A stretch of 64,000 nucleotides of DNA from Haemaphysalis longicornis (Eukaryota; Arthropoda; Arachnida; Ixodida; Ixodidae), in contig CM023448.1 in the NCBI GenBank assembly GCA_013339765.2, positions 110,683,118-110,747,117 on the forward strand, written 5' to 3'. The notes beneath the pieces were generated by a model. That model was not told the origin of the DNA, ran no database searches, and saw nothing but the letters and a program-made list of their open reading frames with translations. The translations under genes were made by a program, and so were the position numbers. Each line of letters opens with the position of its first letter. Position 1 is the first letter of the stretch. This document shows positions 1 to 11,301 of the stretch, piece by piece.

Positions 1-91
1 TTCGCCGGTGTAGGGCCCCTACACTCGGCGCAAACGGGCACCACGCTGTGCATGTATTCCACCTGGGTGGGCGACCCAGGTGGAATACATG
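1..91. repeat. Two short hairpin-forming inverted repeats
   Basis: Positions 8-24 form a 7-bp-arm palindrome centred on GGGCCCC. Positions 51-68 (CATGTATTCCACCTGGGT) are perfectly inverted at 74-91 with a 5-nt loop. The window edge may cut a larger structure. No coding or RNA-gene function can be assigned. Confidence 0.8.
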
Positions 92-1120
92 TCTTGTCCT
101 ATAGCCGTCTTCGCCCGCGTCACCAGGAGAGTCTGTTCCGCCAGTCGACAGCTGGTCAGCAGGGTCTCCCACAGCTCATGAAAGGACCTAGAGCCACTAG
201 ATCAGGTTTCAGAGTATCGGCACATCTTTTCTGTCATTGTTGTATGCCGCTCACAGCGGACATTGGTTAAACCGCGCCACGTGACATTTGTTTACCCCCA
301 GAAGGCCCATGGGCGCTGCGATTTTGGTGCCTCTGTGTTACCGCATGCGCGCGTTCTTCGATAAATTGTGATTTTCGGAGCGCAGTGTGTCTGTATGACC
401 AGTTGAGAGTGAGTTTTTTAGCCCCAGACAGAGTAACGATACCGTGCGGCTCTGTACTAGGCTGTTTCAAGCGGCTGCAAGGCGGAAAGCGCTGCTTCGC
501 TTCCCGCTGGGAAAGAACTACAGTAGCCTAGCGTAACTTAGAGCCACTAAATAAGAAGCGTAGCTTAATTAGTGGCTATAGCGTAGCCTAGAGCCACTAA
601 ATAAGCTACGCTAGCGTAACCGAGCCTGACCCTGTCGCACTGGCGCGCTCTCTCGAAATACTCGAAAAGTAAACACAGCCGTCATTTTTGCCCAGCGGTG
701 ACCGGACCCATTCCACCCGTCGATGTCGGCCGCAATAGGGAGCATAAAGCTGGCCACCCTGGCGCCAGGCACAAAATAGCTGTCGCCGTGCGTCATTGTC
801 GTTACTCTTAAGCGTAGCTTATTCAGTGGTTCTAAAAGGACCGGGTTGACCCTGTCCTCTAGACGTGATCCTCGTCTGTTCATTTCAATGTAACGGTGAA
901 AATGTTTCGGCTACTAACAGAACAGCCATCCCCCATTGTAGCCGAAAACATTATTGACAAACTGTTCAGGGCGGGTGCTGAGTCTAAATAATCAAGGGCT
1001 ATTGTATATGAGGCGTATGTTTTACCCAAAAAAAAACGTGACCTATAGTCCTCTCGTCTACTTCGTTTTCGACTCGGCGAATATACCGAGCTCCCGTTCT
1101 TCACTTTACGGATCAAATTA
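92..1120. other. Non-coding stretch with a degenerate repeat
   Basis: No credible gene is visible. At 530-620 the phrase TAGAGCCACTAAATAAG occurs twice, flanked by AGCGTAGC in both orientations, and a relative lies at 808-832. This looks like the worn end of a small inverted-repeat element. The rest shows nothing recognisable. Confidence 0.5.
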
Positions 1121-1890
1121 AACGACCCTGTGGACGGCGGTTAACATATTGGTGCTTCTTTTATTGACCTTAGCAAAGTACTGCACGCAGTTATCCCCCC
1201 CCCCCCATAATTTCTATGGAATGACCGGCCCCCCCCCCCCTCCCCTCTCGAGCTCATTTGGTGTTTTTGACCGATCGGTATCAAAAGTGAAATATTTCGA
1301 ATGTTTTACGCGCCAAAGCCGGACCTAGACTCTGAGGCGCGCTGTAATGGAGAGCTGTGTACTAAGACACTAAACGCGCTGCGAAATCTCGACACACGGG
1401 AGTTTTAGTTTTTCACGTCCATCAAGTAAACGGCCACCGCAACCAGCACCGAACCCACGTCCTCAGTCTCAACAGCACAACGGTTGGCCACTAAGAGACC
1501 TGACAGGCAAGCGATTAGTCTTGAATCGTTCGTGTAAACTGCAATTTTTCATCCGCCATTTTTCATCTCGTGCGACCGCTAAGAGGGAAGTTCCTCAGGG
1601 TTCGATATTACGTCGGTTACTTCTTTATTTCTATGCATTGCTTCATGCGCTTCGCCACACTAATTTATACTGTCCTGTATATAGTAAAAACAACTCAAGG
1701 TTCTCATACTTCATAAAAATCACTGAAGCGAACACAACGCTGCATGCCAATTTCTCGTGTGGCACGCACCATCCTGCGTTTGACGTGCCGGGCCACGATA
1801 GATGGGCTGCCGTGACGGGGCCACTTCATACGACCAGGCGAAAGCAAAAACAAAAGCTTCTTTCTTACCTTCTGTCTGCTGTGAAGTAAA
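1120..1890 (+). pseudogene. Broken non-LTR retrotransposon reverse transcriptase fragment
   Basis: Around 1151-1190 the plus strand reads A-S-F-I-D-L-S-K, the RT motif A that carries a catalytic Asp. At about 1585-1620 it reads V-P-Q-G-S-I-L, the RT motif B. The order and spacing fit a CR1/jockey-type LINE once the antisense SINE at 1333-1500 and C-rich low-complexity sequence are discounted. No YADD motif is seen and frames are broken throughout, so this is a dead fragment. Motif recognition is direct; the clade assignment is tentative. Confidence 0.6.
1333..1500 (-). mobile_element. Degraded tRNA-derived SINE inserted in LINE RT
   Basis: The sequence matches the family consensus seen at 16,993-17,232. 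It runs from the GAGGCGCGC-GTA-TGGAG block through the CTCGACACACGGG block to GCCACTAAGAG, the complement of the tRNA-like head. It is more diverged than the other copies and splits the RT fragment around it. Confidence 0.7.
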
Positions 1891-3887
1891 TGGTCGCGTT
1901 CAAAATCTATATTTGAAAATTCTTTTGTATTGAACGAAAAAGGTCACTTTGTCTTCGCACTTGTCTGTCAACGTCGTGATATAGGCGTTCCTTTTTTTTT
2001 TTTTTTTTAAGTGGTGGCTTCGCAGCTGATAACTGTTGCTTTGAGCAGGCAACTGATGCCAACGTTCATTGAATTTCACGGAAAATGCTGGTGTCGAGCG
2101 CTTGGTGTACTGCCCCGATAACGACGCAACCCACATAACGACGTGGGCTGTTGGGGACGCCCCTCTTCGAAAACTCGCCGCGCGCAAGCGCGTTGCGTTT
2201 GGGTTCCCCTAACTTCTTGTCGGCCCCCAACGCCGGCTTCGCCTATTCTAAAACTGTCTATTAGCGTAACTATATAGAGAGAAAGTACAAGCAAGACCAG
2301 GATGGAAAGAGCGCCCCCTCCATCTTCTCCTCTGTTCCACGCCTACATGGTCGCAGCACAATGTGTATATATAGATGGTCATGCTAGTAATGAGTGAGAC
2401 AGCGCGCACCGGTTGGTCGCCGCCCAATATAACTGCACGCACTCCGAATGCGACGAGAAGCGCCGAATCTCCCTACTGCGTGACGTTTGACGCCCGCAGA
2501 GAAGGAGCCGTGAGATGGGCCTTCTTCCCAGACCGTGTTGCTTACTGCGTTGATATATCCTTATTATTATAGGACTTCCCGTTCCGGCCGCATCCGCCTT
2601 AATGCCGCCGAGGTCAGGAACAATGAAACCTAAAGGAGCACGCCAACGTCGCTCCCGTGTAGCTATACGGTTTGCCTAAAGAAACCATTCATTACAACAG
2701 TCACTTGCAGCGTGACTTCACCACATCTGAAGGGGATAAATTTTGTCTTCCTTTTCTTGGGCGCCTTCCATTCAAAACCACAATTGCTGTCGCAAGTCAA
2801 TCATCGCATTTAAAATGGTTGTCGTGGTTTCTTTCCTTCGTTCAAACGAAACAAACACGCGTCCGCCGTCCTCCCCCAACGTATACCGTTGCGGTGTTGA
2901 TTTTAGTCCACAGTCTAATGGCTAAAGCAAGCAGGCTGAGGTTAAGAGGTGCGAAATGAGGGGGTCTCCCGTTGCGCTGCCTGTTTCGCAACCGGGATTC
3001 GCGCAGGGCGCTGTGCGCTGCTCTTTCGCTTGATGGAGCACCTGGTTTCTTGGTTTTTGGGCCATGATCGATGGCCCCTACCTCGACTGCGACAGTCCTC
3101 ATCCCCCGTAACGTGACCCGGGAGCACGAAAGCTCGCACTTGCCGCGCGCCGATGCGGCAAACACCGAAGCAGGCGACCAGGCATGCGTGAACGCAAACG
3201 TCTGGAGAAGCGAAAACAAGAAATCTGGCTGCAGGTCGTCGTCAACCCTATACCGAAGACCAAAGTTAAAACCAAAATAATAGGTAGAAGCCTTACGCGC
3301 ACGACGCAACCAGAGGCAAGCCGCAACGACCATGCTGCTCGTGTACGCTGCTTGATCAATCAAATGTACCGGAACGGTAAGAACCGGCCAGGCGTATCAA
3401 GCACAGTGGTAAAAAAAAAGAAACCACGCACAAACCACCAGCATGTCTTAGCTTCATAAAACAAACATAACAATGGGTGCGTTGGGATTTTGCACGCATA
3501 TATGTTGCTTTTAAAGCTCGCTTTTGAGCGAGCTGGTATCGCATGGCATAACGGGTGCAGCGCAGAGATTAAACAAGGGATGGAACAAAATGACACGGAC
3601 AAGCGCCTGTCCATGACATTAATTTTCGTCACTTGTTTAACTTCGATTCTATACGCATTACGCTGCTGGTTAAGGTTAATTATGGAGTTTTACTGCATAT
3701 ACCACACCCACGGGTTCTATCAGGAAGCAAAATGGAGCGCGAAACACACAAGCTCGACATATTTCCAGAACAACTCCGTGAGTAGCATAACAAAGTCGCA
3801 AATGGTGCGAAAAGGCTTTCTTGCGATATTTAATGTATTCTGGGCAGCAATGTGCACGTGCACTGGTTCAACCACGGACGGGGAAGA
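1890..3887. other. No gene recognised
   Basis: Several open frames overlap here on both strands (for example a 173-codon frame at 2842-3363, minus). None has a recognisable motif or consistent codon bias. A poly-T run lies at 1989-2008. I see nothing assignable. Confidence 0.4.
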
Positions 3888-5345
3888 AAAGTCTGTGAAA
3901 AGGATTCATGTGTTTTTCGGGGGCTTAATTCTTTCGAAAGGTAACGCAGCAAGGAACGGTATACGACAGTTTACAATATTTGGACATGGGGAGGGCTTTC
4001 CTGGCCAGCGCAGATCCAGATTTTCTTTCGCTTTGCCTTTTCTTATTTGTGTTACTCATTTTAGCTTTTACCCTCATCACATGTTCACCAACCATCTGAA
4101 GTAGCAAGCCCATCATTATGCAGGTGTGGCCTCTTCAGTATCGTTAAAGAATTGTCTCTCTCTGGTGACCCGAGCGAGAAGGACGAGGAGGAGGAATAAA
4201 CGTCCCTATAAAGCAGTTAGCCTTGGGGAAGAGTCCTTATTCCAGGAACCCTCGAGACATTCCGCTTTTGGGGCACTCTTCACCAGCCAGAGCTGGTCGT
4301 CAGGGTCAGAGCTAGACAGTGCTCTCTCCCAGTACTCAGGGGAGGGGAAGGACAGCCAGTTAACACAGAAGCATCCAGGACAAGTGGCTTCCACGGTGTG
4401 AGGCCCATACCATCAGCCTCTTCGCTCGAATAATAAAAATTTACTCTCTATTTTTCCACCTCTATCTTTCCCTGTCATGCTAACGGTTCTTTATCTTTAT
4501 CTTAAGCCTGGTTGTGTCCACTGCAGGACGAAGGCCTCTCGCAAAGACTGCGTAATCATTGGGGGTTTTTTAGCTAATGTACTCAACCAGGGTTGCCAAA
4601 TCCTTGTCTGGTGAGGAAATGCTGTTTTGTGTCCCCGAAAGCCTCCCCAAGCATGGTTGAACCTATCTAGTGCAGCCTCCCGTGGTATCCAGCGACGTTA
4701 TACACCAGACCAGGCAGCATTTCGGACCTGGTACAACGCTCTCGTAGCATGGAAGGTGCAGAGAGACCACACGGAAAGCGGAAACGCTGGTTCCACTCAC
4801 GGACGGGCGAAGATATCTAAGTCTGCCCCTGAAAAGCGATTCATGTGTCTATTTCGGAGGGCTTACCAATTCTTTCGAAAGGCCTAACGCAGCAAGGAAC
4901 CGGATATACCAAAAGACTGTACTTGTTGCCCCACTACCAATATTTTAGCAAGCATTTGAGGGAGCAGCGCAGTAATTCGAAGCTGGCGATGCGCAGTTCA
5001 GTGGGTGTGGTCCTGTGTGCTGGTTGTGATGTGTGCCATGTGCTTTAAGCTGGGGGATCGTCGGGCGTGAGAGAGTGTAGGAGCGAGAAAATGCCCGATA
5101 ATCGTGTTGCCTTATGCCCTATGTTGATTCCTCGAGTGGTTAAAAGCTTTGTACTGTAACATGGTGTCAAAGCAACCACTGACCAGTAGCAAGTCTATCA
5201 TTTGAAAGGTGTCACTCTTCAGTATGATTAGGTAAGAATTGTTCATTCAGGTGACCTCGAGCGATGTTAAGACGTTTTAGGTGGAGGAATAGAATTCTGG
5301 TCCCTTAGTCGTGTAGTCTTGGGGAGTGAGTCTCTTAGTTCAGGA
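3888..5345. repeat. Divergent tandem duplication of about 1 kb
   Basis: Sequence at 3,888-3,970 (GATTCATGTGT, TCTTTCGAAAGG, AACGCAGCAAGGAAC) recurs at 4,822-4,912. Sequence at 4,095-4,180 (AGTAGCAAG, CTCTTCAGTAT, GGTGACC-GAGCGA) recurs at 5,183-5,270. Both pairs keep order and orientation, with offsets of about 934 and 1,085 bp, so this is one ancient direct duplication with later indels. The content looks like LINE 3' sequence. Confidence 0.65.
4130..4430 (-). pseudogene. LINE ORF2 extreme C-terminal fragment
   Basis: The minus strand at about 4,394-4,206 encodes a tail of the form Y-W-E-R-A-L-S-S-S-D-P-x2-Q-L-W-L-V-K, followed by a stop. Similar W-E-x3-(A/L)-x-S-x-(D/L)-P-x2-Q-x2-L-(V/I) tails occur at 5,940-6,197, 18,070-18,222 (plus), 57,546-57,845 and 63,486-63,764. 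I interpret this as the conserved C-terminus of a tick LINE ORF2, downstream of its zinc knuckle. The fragment is 5' truncated. Confidence 0.5.
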
Positions 5346-5354
5346 ATGAGCCTT

Positions 5355-5465
5355 TGTGTGTGTGTGTGTGGTGTGTGTGGTGTGTGCTGTGGGGGTGTGT
5401 GTGTGTGTGTGTCGTTTGTGTGCGTTGCGTGCGTGTGTTTTGGGTGTGTGTGTGCGTGGTTGTGT
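5355..5465 (+). repeat. (GT)n microsatellite, imperfect
   Basis: TG/GTGTG runs are interrupted by GGTGTGC and TTTGTG. The cysteine/valine-rich frames across it are artefacts of the repeat. Confidence 0.9.
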
Positions 5466-5939
5466 CAAGCAAGGAGGAGGCGTAGCGTACTTTGGTGGTC
5501 TCCTAATTCTTACTTCTATAATTATTATGGTAAAATTACTCATTCAGACCTCAGTACATGTTTCTAATGCACGTTTCTAAGTGGAAGGCCGCAACGAATT
5601 CCTAGGTCACCCTTTAGTCTGCTAACGTCAGCGAGCGCAGTGAGGCTCTTAGTTACAAAAGAAATAGTTGTATCTAGGAAGAGCGGTAGCGATAGCTCGG
5701 CTCTCACGGAATGTTTCCATACGCAGCTACTGCATTTCCGAGCTATGCTTCGCGAGCAGGAAAGGTTATCGAAAAGAGAAAGACTAGCAACCAGGGTTTT
5801 TAATCGCCGCGTCCCAGGATGATACAAAGACTCTCTGCTCTTCTGTGTCTTAGGTTTAAAATGTGAGCGTGAAAGGTTGCAAATGCGAGGTGTTGGTCAG
5901 TTTCAGCGCAGGAGTTTGATTCAAACGGAACAATTTTGC

Positions 5940-5945
5940 TTTTTT

Positions 5946-5976
<31 letters not shown>

Positions 5977-6197
5977 CATCTTTGTTCAAGAAGAAATAGT
6001 TGTGGTTTACGAAAGAGATGGCAGAGCTCAAAGGTTCCTGAGTCTACAACACCAGATGCGGCAGCTCCTTCCCTTGCCCTCTCAATCAGCTCGCGCTGAT
6101 CTTGAGGTAACGAGCAGGTCAAATCTGCCTCCCATGCTTCGAAGAAGTGGAATATGTTATGTTTCAGTTGCTCTACCCTGGCCATACCCTTGGACAC
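5940..6197 (-). pseudogene. LINE ORF2 C-terminal fragment with (CT)n tail
   Basis: The minus strand reads F-E-A-W-E-A-D-L-T-C-S-L-P-Q-D-Q-R-E-L-I and continues R-A-R-E-G-A-A-A-S. This is the same C-terminal tail signature as at 4.2, 18.1, 57.7 and 63.6 kb. Its 3' side ends in a (CT)n tract, seen as (GA)n on the plus strand at 5,948-5,975. The piece is 5' truncated. Family and clade are inferred from the shared signature only. Confidence 0.5.
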
Positions 6198-6249
6198 GGC
6201 TGAGTTGTGCGCAAGAGGGTGGATGTTTCCAATATTCTAGCAGAGTTCT

Positions 6250-7740
6250 AACTTAATATCTGATGTTCCCACCGAACCCTTTAACGCACATGGATTTTCA
6301 GATAACTGTGTTGGTTTTTCGTCCGCACAGTTTCTGATTCTCCGGCATTGCGACCTCGTTGCACCAAGGGGAAAGATTGTGTTCCTAGGCATAGGATGAG
6401 GATTCGTTCTTAACGCTTTTCGAAGGTGGCAATGTGGTAGGCGTGGCACAAGGAGCACGGTATGTGAGCTCGTGTGCCTTTTGCAAGTGCGTCGTTCGCT
6501 TCCAGACCATTGGATCCGGCTGTCCAGGTGTCGTTGTCAACTTTCTGCATTATGAATGGGAATATCTTAACGAAGCGCTTGGTATTCTGCCTCACGAAAA
6601 CTGTATAATGTCCTTTGTGAGTTTGTAATGATGTTACGCTTCTACTTGATACTTCTGCTATTCGGATTGCCAAGAGGATGCCTCCGACCTCCACTTATTT
6701 GTTCCTGTATGTTGGAGGGCCATGCAGTCACAGATTGTCAGATTAGTCAACTACGGCAATTGGGGGCCTCATGCTTCCGTACATCCCGGAGTCGGTGTAT
6801 AGTGTGGTCTCATCATATTGAAACTTTCCCGGAATGAACTTGAGCCTGCCATACCGCTCCTTCTTGGGTAGGATTGTATCCATATTTTTGGTAGAGGAGA
6901 GTTGTTATGCGGGGTCGCTGTATCAGTGCCATGTCTATCACGGCGTGTAGTGCTTCCGTTTGTGGGGTGCCGGTTTGGGGGTGCCTGTTATTTTTCAAAA
7001 GGGGTATGATGGCCCCTTTCCCGATTTTGTTTTTACATCCGCTTTCTTGATACTAGGAGGTGCATTGTTTCTCCTATTTTTCGAAATGCGTTAGGAAGAA
7101 AAAAGTTGAGGACCTATTCATCGTCATTATCACCAACATCCTACTTAGGACGACTGCAGCGTGAAAGGCCTCTCCTATTCACCTTCACCCGCTGTTGCCC
7201 ATGCTTTGCCCGAGCTTTCTTTGCTGCCGAATACGTGTTCTTTATTTCTTTGCGAGTAAATTCCGCCCGTTCTGTCTAGCCCATATCTGGCATGTTCAGT
7301 GCTTTTATCTTAGGTGGTCTCCTTTGTTACTTCGTCTCTGGTGACTTGCGAGGTTGAGGAATGGTTAAATATTTTCTGTTTTTGGCGATTGTGAGTTGGG
7401 AACTACCCGCTTGTTTAGCACCCCACCGAGCAATAGTTCTTACGTAGCTGTTCTCTGGGATTATATTCGTACTATTTTAAGGGTGGTTTTTAACTTGGCC
7501 CCATGGCGCCATCTGTCGTTTACCAAACTGAGCTTGCAGCGGAGACATAACCGTGGGAATATTGAAAAGTATTTTGAAAAATTATGTGATTAGACCCTAT
7601 ATAGCGGACTTTATTTGAGCTATTTTGGGCTTAGAATCTACGCATTCCTTGATTTCTGAGAGACTGGCCGTAATCCTTTGTCCCCTGTTTTAGTAAGGTC
7701 ATCCACTGCTGGTGCCGGCGGTATTAGTCCCGGTGGAAAA
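6250..7740. other. No gene recognised
   Basis: Moderately AT-rich sequence without a coding signature or an obvious repeat shared with the rest of the window. It may hold worn LINE sequence around 6,400-6,850, but I cannot support a specific motif. Confidence 0.4.
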
Positions 7741-7880
7741 CACAGCTCGGTGGCTCAGTGGGTAAGGCGTTCCGCTGTTGAGCCCAAGGCCGCTGGTTCA
7801 ATACCAGGCCGCAGCGGTCGTTTTTCTTATGGAAGCAGAAAACAAAAAAATTTAGTACCCGTCCACTGTGTGAAGAAGGA
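7741..7880 (+). mobile_element. tRNA-derived SINE, 5' part
   Basis: It begins with the tRNA-like head. The A box is within TGGCTCAGTGGGTAAGGCG and the B box within CTGGTTCAATACC. A GGAAGCAGAAAACAAAAA block follows, equivalent to the family's GGAGGCGAAAAGCAAAAA. The 3' half has decayed. This copy is in sense orientation. Confidence 0.75.
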
Positions 7881-8029
7881 TGACCTGCAAAGCCGCACGT
7901 CCTCCACGGAGTGCACGAAACAAAACATGTTTGTTTGTAATTTACAACTCAGCATACTACCCATGACTGAGAATACTTTCTATATAATAAATTTTGGAAA
8001 GACCCTTGCTTTATCCTAGCGGACAAACG

Positions 8030-8600
8030 TAGAGCTGTCTCTTTCCCTCCAGCGTCGTAGGCATCTTACCGTTTTTGTAACACGCCAACCCAATCCACTC
8101 CACCACAGATGACACCGGAACGGTCGCATTGGGCTGTTTGACGGCCACGTTGAACCTCACGCCAACACAACGGACATGTCATCAGTAAGGGTATGAAACC
8201 TGTCAGCGTGTGCCCGCCCCCACCCCCTACCGCCCTCCTCTCCCAACCCGTGCACGCATAAACCAGCAACCGGTCATGTGCGGGTACTTAAAGTGAAAGA
8301 TATTGTGGCATATGTCACTATGAAAGCCCTTTAAGCTGAACGAGTGATATTGGCCCACATCGGCATTCCAAGCGGGCCCTTTGCTGTTCATCCGGGAAGA
8401 ATTCGTAGCTACACGACCAGCTGGAACTTGAGGCGGCAACAGCGGCGGCAGCGGCCTTCCGTGGTTTTCGCGCCCATTCACTCTTCTGCTCGTGCTGACG
8501 CTTCTTAAGTTTCCGCTCTTCCACGAGGCCTTCTGGACTAAGGAGGCCTCCCACACCCCTTCCTCTTCCCCTGTTGCTCCAATAAACGTTCACCACCACC
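8030..8600. repeat. Direct repeat copy A flanking the foldback element
   Basis: Blocks shared in order with 10,513-11,100 include GGCATCT-A--GT, CACACCAACCCA-like, AACGGGTATGTCATC-like, TGC-CCC-CCC and GGCGTTCCAA. A GCTGGAA-TTGA-GCGGCAAC block near 8,425 / 11,010 and CCCATTCAC near the ends are also shared. The two copies bracket the element at 8,604-10,441. Confidence 0.6.
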
Positions 8601-8603
8601 ACC

Positions 8604-10441
8604 ACACTTAACTTTTTTACGCCTTTTTAGCCAAAAAGGGTGTAGCATAAGTGGAAAAAGGGTGTTGAGAGGCCTTTACACCCTTTTTCTTGAATCTCAA
8701 CACCCTTTTCCTAGCTCTACACCATTTTTGTGTGAAAAAAAGGGTGTTGATCAACTTCAACACTCTTCGTTTTTCTTAGGGGATTGAAAGGGTGTGGAAA
8801 AGGTGTTCAGCTGTTCATTTATTAAGGCCATGCTTTGGATGCATAATAGCACTGTAAAGAACAAGACATCCCCTCATATACTCCTCTACTCGCAAGAAAT
8901 TTTCAAACGCAAAAAAAATAATTGCTCGTATGCAATTATCGCTCGTTTCCATATTCGGTGCACCTCATGCCCCAAGTTTAGCTTTGGCACATGAAACACC
9001 AATTTGGACCTTCAAAATTAAGAAAGACTATACTCGTGTGGCGAAAAGGGTGTTTACCGACTGCAACACGCTTGGCTTAATGTAGGTTGTTGAAACGGTG
9101 TGAAATAGGTGTTCAGTTGCAAAAAAAGAACAGCCGGAGGGTGGGGGGGTCGACCTAGTTTTCTTCCGGGTGTTGCTAAGTTTTTAGTTTGCTAAGCTTT
9201 GCAATGTTCTTGCTAAGCTAGGATGACCCCTGAGGGTTGAGGCCAAGTTTAACCGGAATTTACAAGCTGTTCCAAGTGTGCCCCCTCCGCCCCCATGCCA
9301 GGGGATCCAAGGGGGAAACAAGCTAGGTCGGCCCCCAGCTATGCTGTTTCTTCAGCCTTGCACCACTACGCAAGACATGCGCAATTTTTTCCTTTTTAGA
9401 ATCCAAAAAGGACTGTACCTTTGAAATGGTATAGTAAGAGTGTGCGCATACGCATACGCTCCTCGAACAAGCTCGAAAGCCGACTTCACTGTTATAATAC
9501 CCTATCTGCGGTGGTGCACCATTTACAGGTGCTGTGCAGTCTTTTTGCTTTGTATTTTTTTGCTAAACGCACCGAAAATAGCTCAAGCTTAAAGAGCTCC
9601 ACTGGTAACTTAGATTATGCCAATTCATATTGCTTTAAACATCGTGCGGTACAAAACACGACCGCTTGTAGAAAATGTCCAGTCCACCCATGTAAACAGG
9701 TACAAAAGGCCTCCAAAGTTGGAGGTCTCTTCACCTTTTTTCTTAGTTGGCGGTCTTTTCTTACACCCTTTTTCTTACACCTTATTCCTTTACGCCCTTT
9801 TTCTTAGTTTCGAACACCCTAATTTGTAGCTTTACGCCCCTCTGGAAAAAAGGGTGTTGAAATAACGAACACCCTTTTTGAAGGGTGTTGAGGTGGCGGG
9901 GAAGATTTGTTTGGTATTTAATAAAATTCTATAAGTTATGGAACACAAAAACTACGTCGTAATTAAAACGTTTTTGCAAATCCGCGTGTTGATTTGTGCT
10001 ATTCTCATAGTAAAATCCATACTTCCAAAATTAGCGCTAAAATATCGGTTTTTTGCGACAAGCCCACCGACTCGATTGGGGGCCTTTCCTCTGCTGGATA
10101 TAAAAGCAAGAACAGCACATGTATTACTAAGTAAGTATGGTCTCCCTGTACGCTTGCATCCCTTTGGTTTTCTTGCTCAATTCATTTGTGTTCCAACTGT
10201 AACTTGTGCGTATTGACTGTTTGTGTTGAATGCTGTGCGCTTCGCCGATTCACATTGCCACTGCGCATGCCGGATGCTCAACACCCTTTTTTTGGGGTGT
10301 TGAGCATCCTCAACACCCTTTAAGGGTGTTGAGATTAACACCCTTTTTTCATCCGTACACCCTTCTTTTGCCAAAACACCTTTTAAGAGTGTTAGCCATG
10401 GGGCAAGATTTTTAAAAAAAGGGTGTAAAAAAGTTTAGTGT
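8604..10441. mobile_element. Foldback-like non-autonomous DNA element, copy 1
   Basis: Ends are inverted: ACACTTAACTTTTTTAC at 8,604 and GTAAAAAAGTTTAGTGT at 10,441. Both flanks are packed with AACACCCTTTTT-type motifs and their complement AAAAAGGGTGTT, in both orientations. The motifs lie at roughly 8,620-8,810, 9,040-9,115, 9,760-9,895 and 10,275-10,430. Several TTGCTAAG motifs lie at 9,170-9,235. The core (about 9,900-10,260) has a TATA-box promoter-like block conserved in two relatives. No transposase-like reading frame is visible, so mobilisation would need a partner. It differs from classical MITEs by its length and interspersed motif array. The superfamily is undetermined because no convincing target duplication is seen. 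Confidence 0.75.
10099..10140 (+). promoter_or_regulatory. Conserved TATA-box core promoter-like block in foldback element
   Basis: TATAAAAG at 10,099-10,106 is followed by CAAGAACAGCACATGTATTA, then a leader with TTGG-TTTCTTGCTCAATTC. The same arrangement occurs in the inverted copy (27,289-27,282 on the minus strand, leader at about 27,240-27,190) and in the diverged relative at 56.9 kb (minus strand). Conservation of TATA and leader where the flanks differ suggests a functional Pol II promoter. Transcription itself is not shown. Confidence 0.55.
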
Positions 10442-10512
10442 CCAAGCGAGCGACATGCGTCCGTCGAATAGCGAGTTAACACGTAGAGGGCTTCGACCTC
10501 TATACTAGTGGA

Positions 10513-11100
10513 CACACACTTGGGTGTCACTTTCGCTGCCCAGCAGTAGGCATCTCATTGTCTGTGCAACACACCAACCCAGACCCAAACCACTCGATTG
10601 CGGAGGACAGCCCACTGGGCGCATTGAGCCATGACACTGCGGCGTTAAAATATCCCACCACCACAACGGGTATGTCATCGGTAGTGGCATTAAGCCCTGC
10701 TGTGCGTGCATGCCCCCCTCCTTCACCCCCAATTCGTGCGCGCTTCAACCGGAAACGGGGAATAGGCGCTTAATTAGGCGTGAAATACACTGGCGAATGG
10801 AGAGAGAAAGACCTTATATGCGACCAGACTAAGATCTATCATTATTCTTCCGCCAGAAGAAATATGACCAGCTGGCCAACGAGGGCCGCCGACGCGATAA
10901 TGTTGATCGGGATGGCTTTCAAGCTAAAGAAGAATAGCGTGCTCACGTCGGCGTTCCAACGGGGCAAGTTGCTTTCAACCGGCAGGGGCGAGCAGCTAGC
11001 TAGTGGGCGAGCTGGAATTTGAAGCGGCAACGGCCGCGTCTACATTCTCGACGGCGGCGGCTTTCGGGCCTTTTTACACCCATTCACGGTGGTGCTGATT
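10513..11100. repeat. Direct repeat copy B flanking the foldback element
   Basis: The second, diverged copy of the 8,030-8,600 segment, in the same orientation. It suggests either a tandem duplication that predates the element or an element that captured or duplicated its flank. Confidence 0.6.
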
Positions 11101-11139
11101 GTCCGCAGTCATCTGATAACGGCGCTACGGCCGCTCTCA

Positions 11140-11300
11140 GCCGACTTAGCAGCTTGTGAAAGAGGAATCAGTGGTGGCGATGGGAACAATAGTTGTGACA
11201 TAGAGTTAGTTGTGATAACCGTTTTAAAAGAGGGGTCGGCGGTGGCGAAGAGGAGCCCCGAAGCGGGACAGAGTAAATCTGCTTCACCGGGATCCCTACG
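11140..11300. repeat. Dispersed repeat shared with 30,430-30,560
   Basis: Shared blocks, direct orientation: CTTGTGAAAGA, AGTTGTGA, GTCGGCGGTGG-GA-GAGGAGC and GAGTAAATC-GCTTCACCGG. No termini are identified. Confidence 0.6.
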
Positions 11301-11301
11301 C

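Noticed and set aside
2842..3363. 173-codon minus-strand frame
   Set aside because: No motif, no codon bias, and it overlaps other long frames on both strands. Probably chance.
3490..4104. 204-codon plus-strand frame
   Set aside because: Its end contains the duplicated repeat at 3,888-3,970, which recurs at 4,822 out of any frame, so it is repeat-derived and not a gene.
5319..5580. Cysteine-rich small protein frames
   Set aside because: They are translations of the (GT)n microsatellite.
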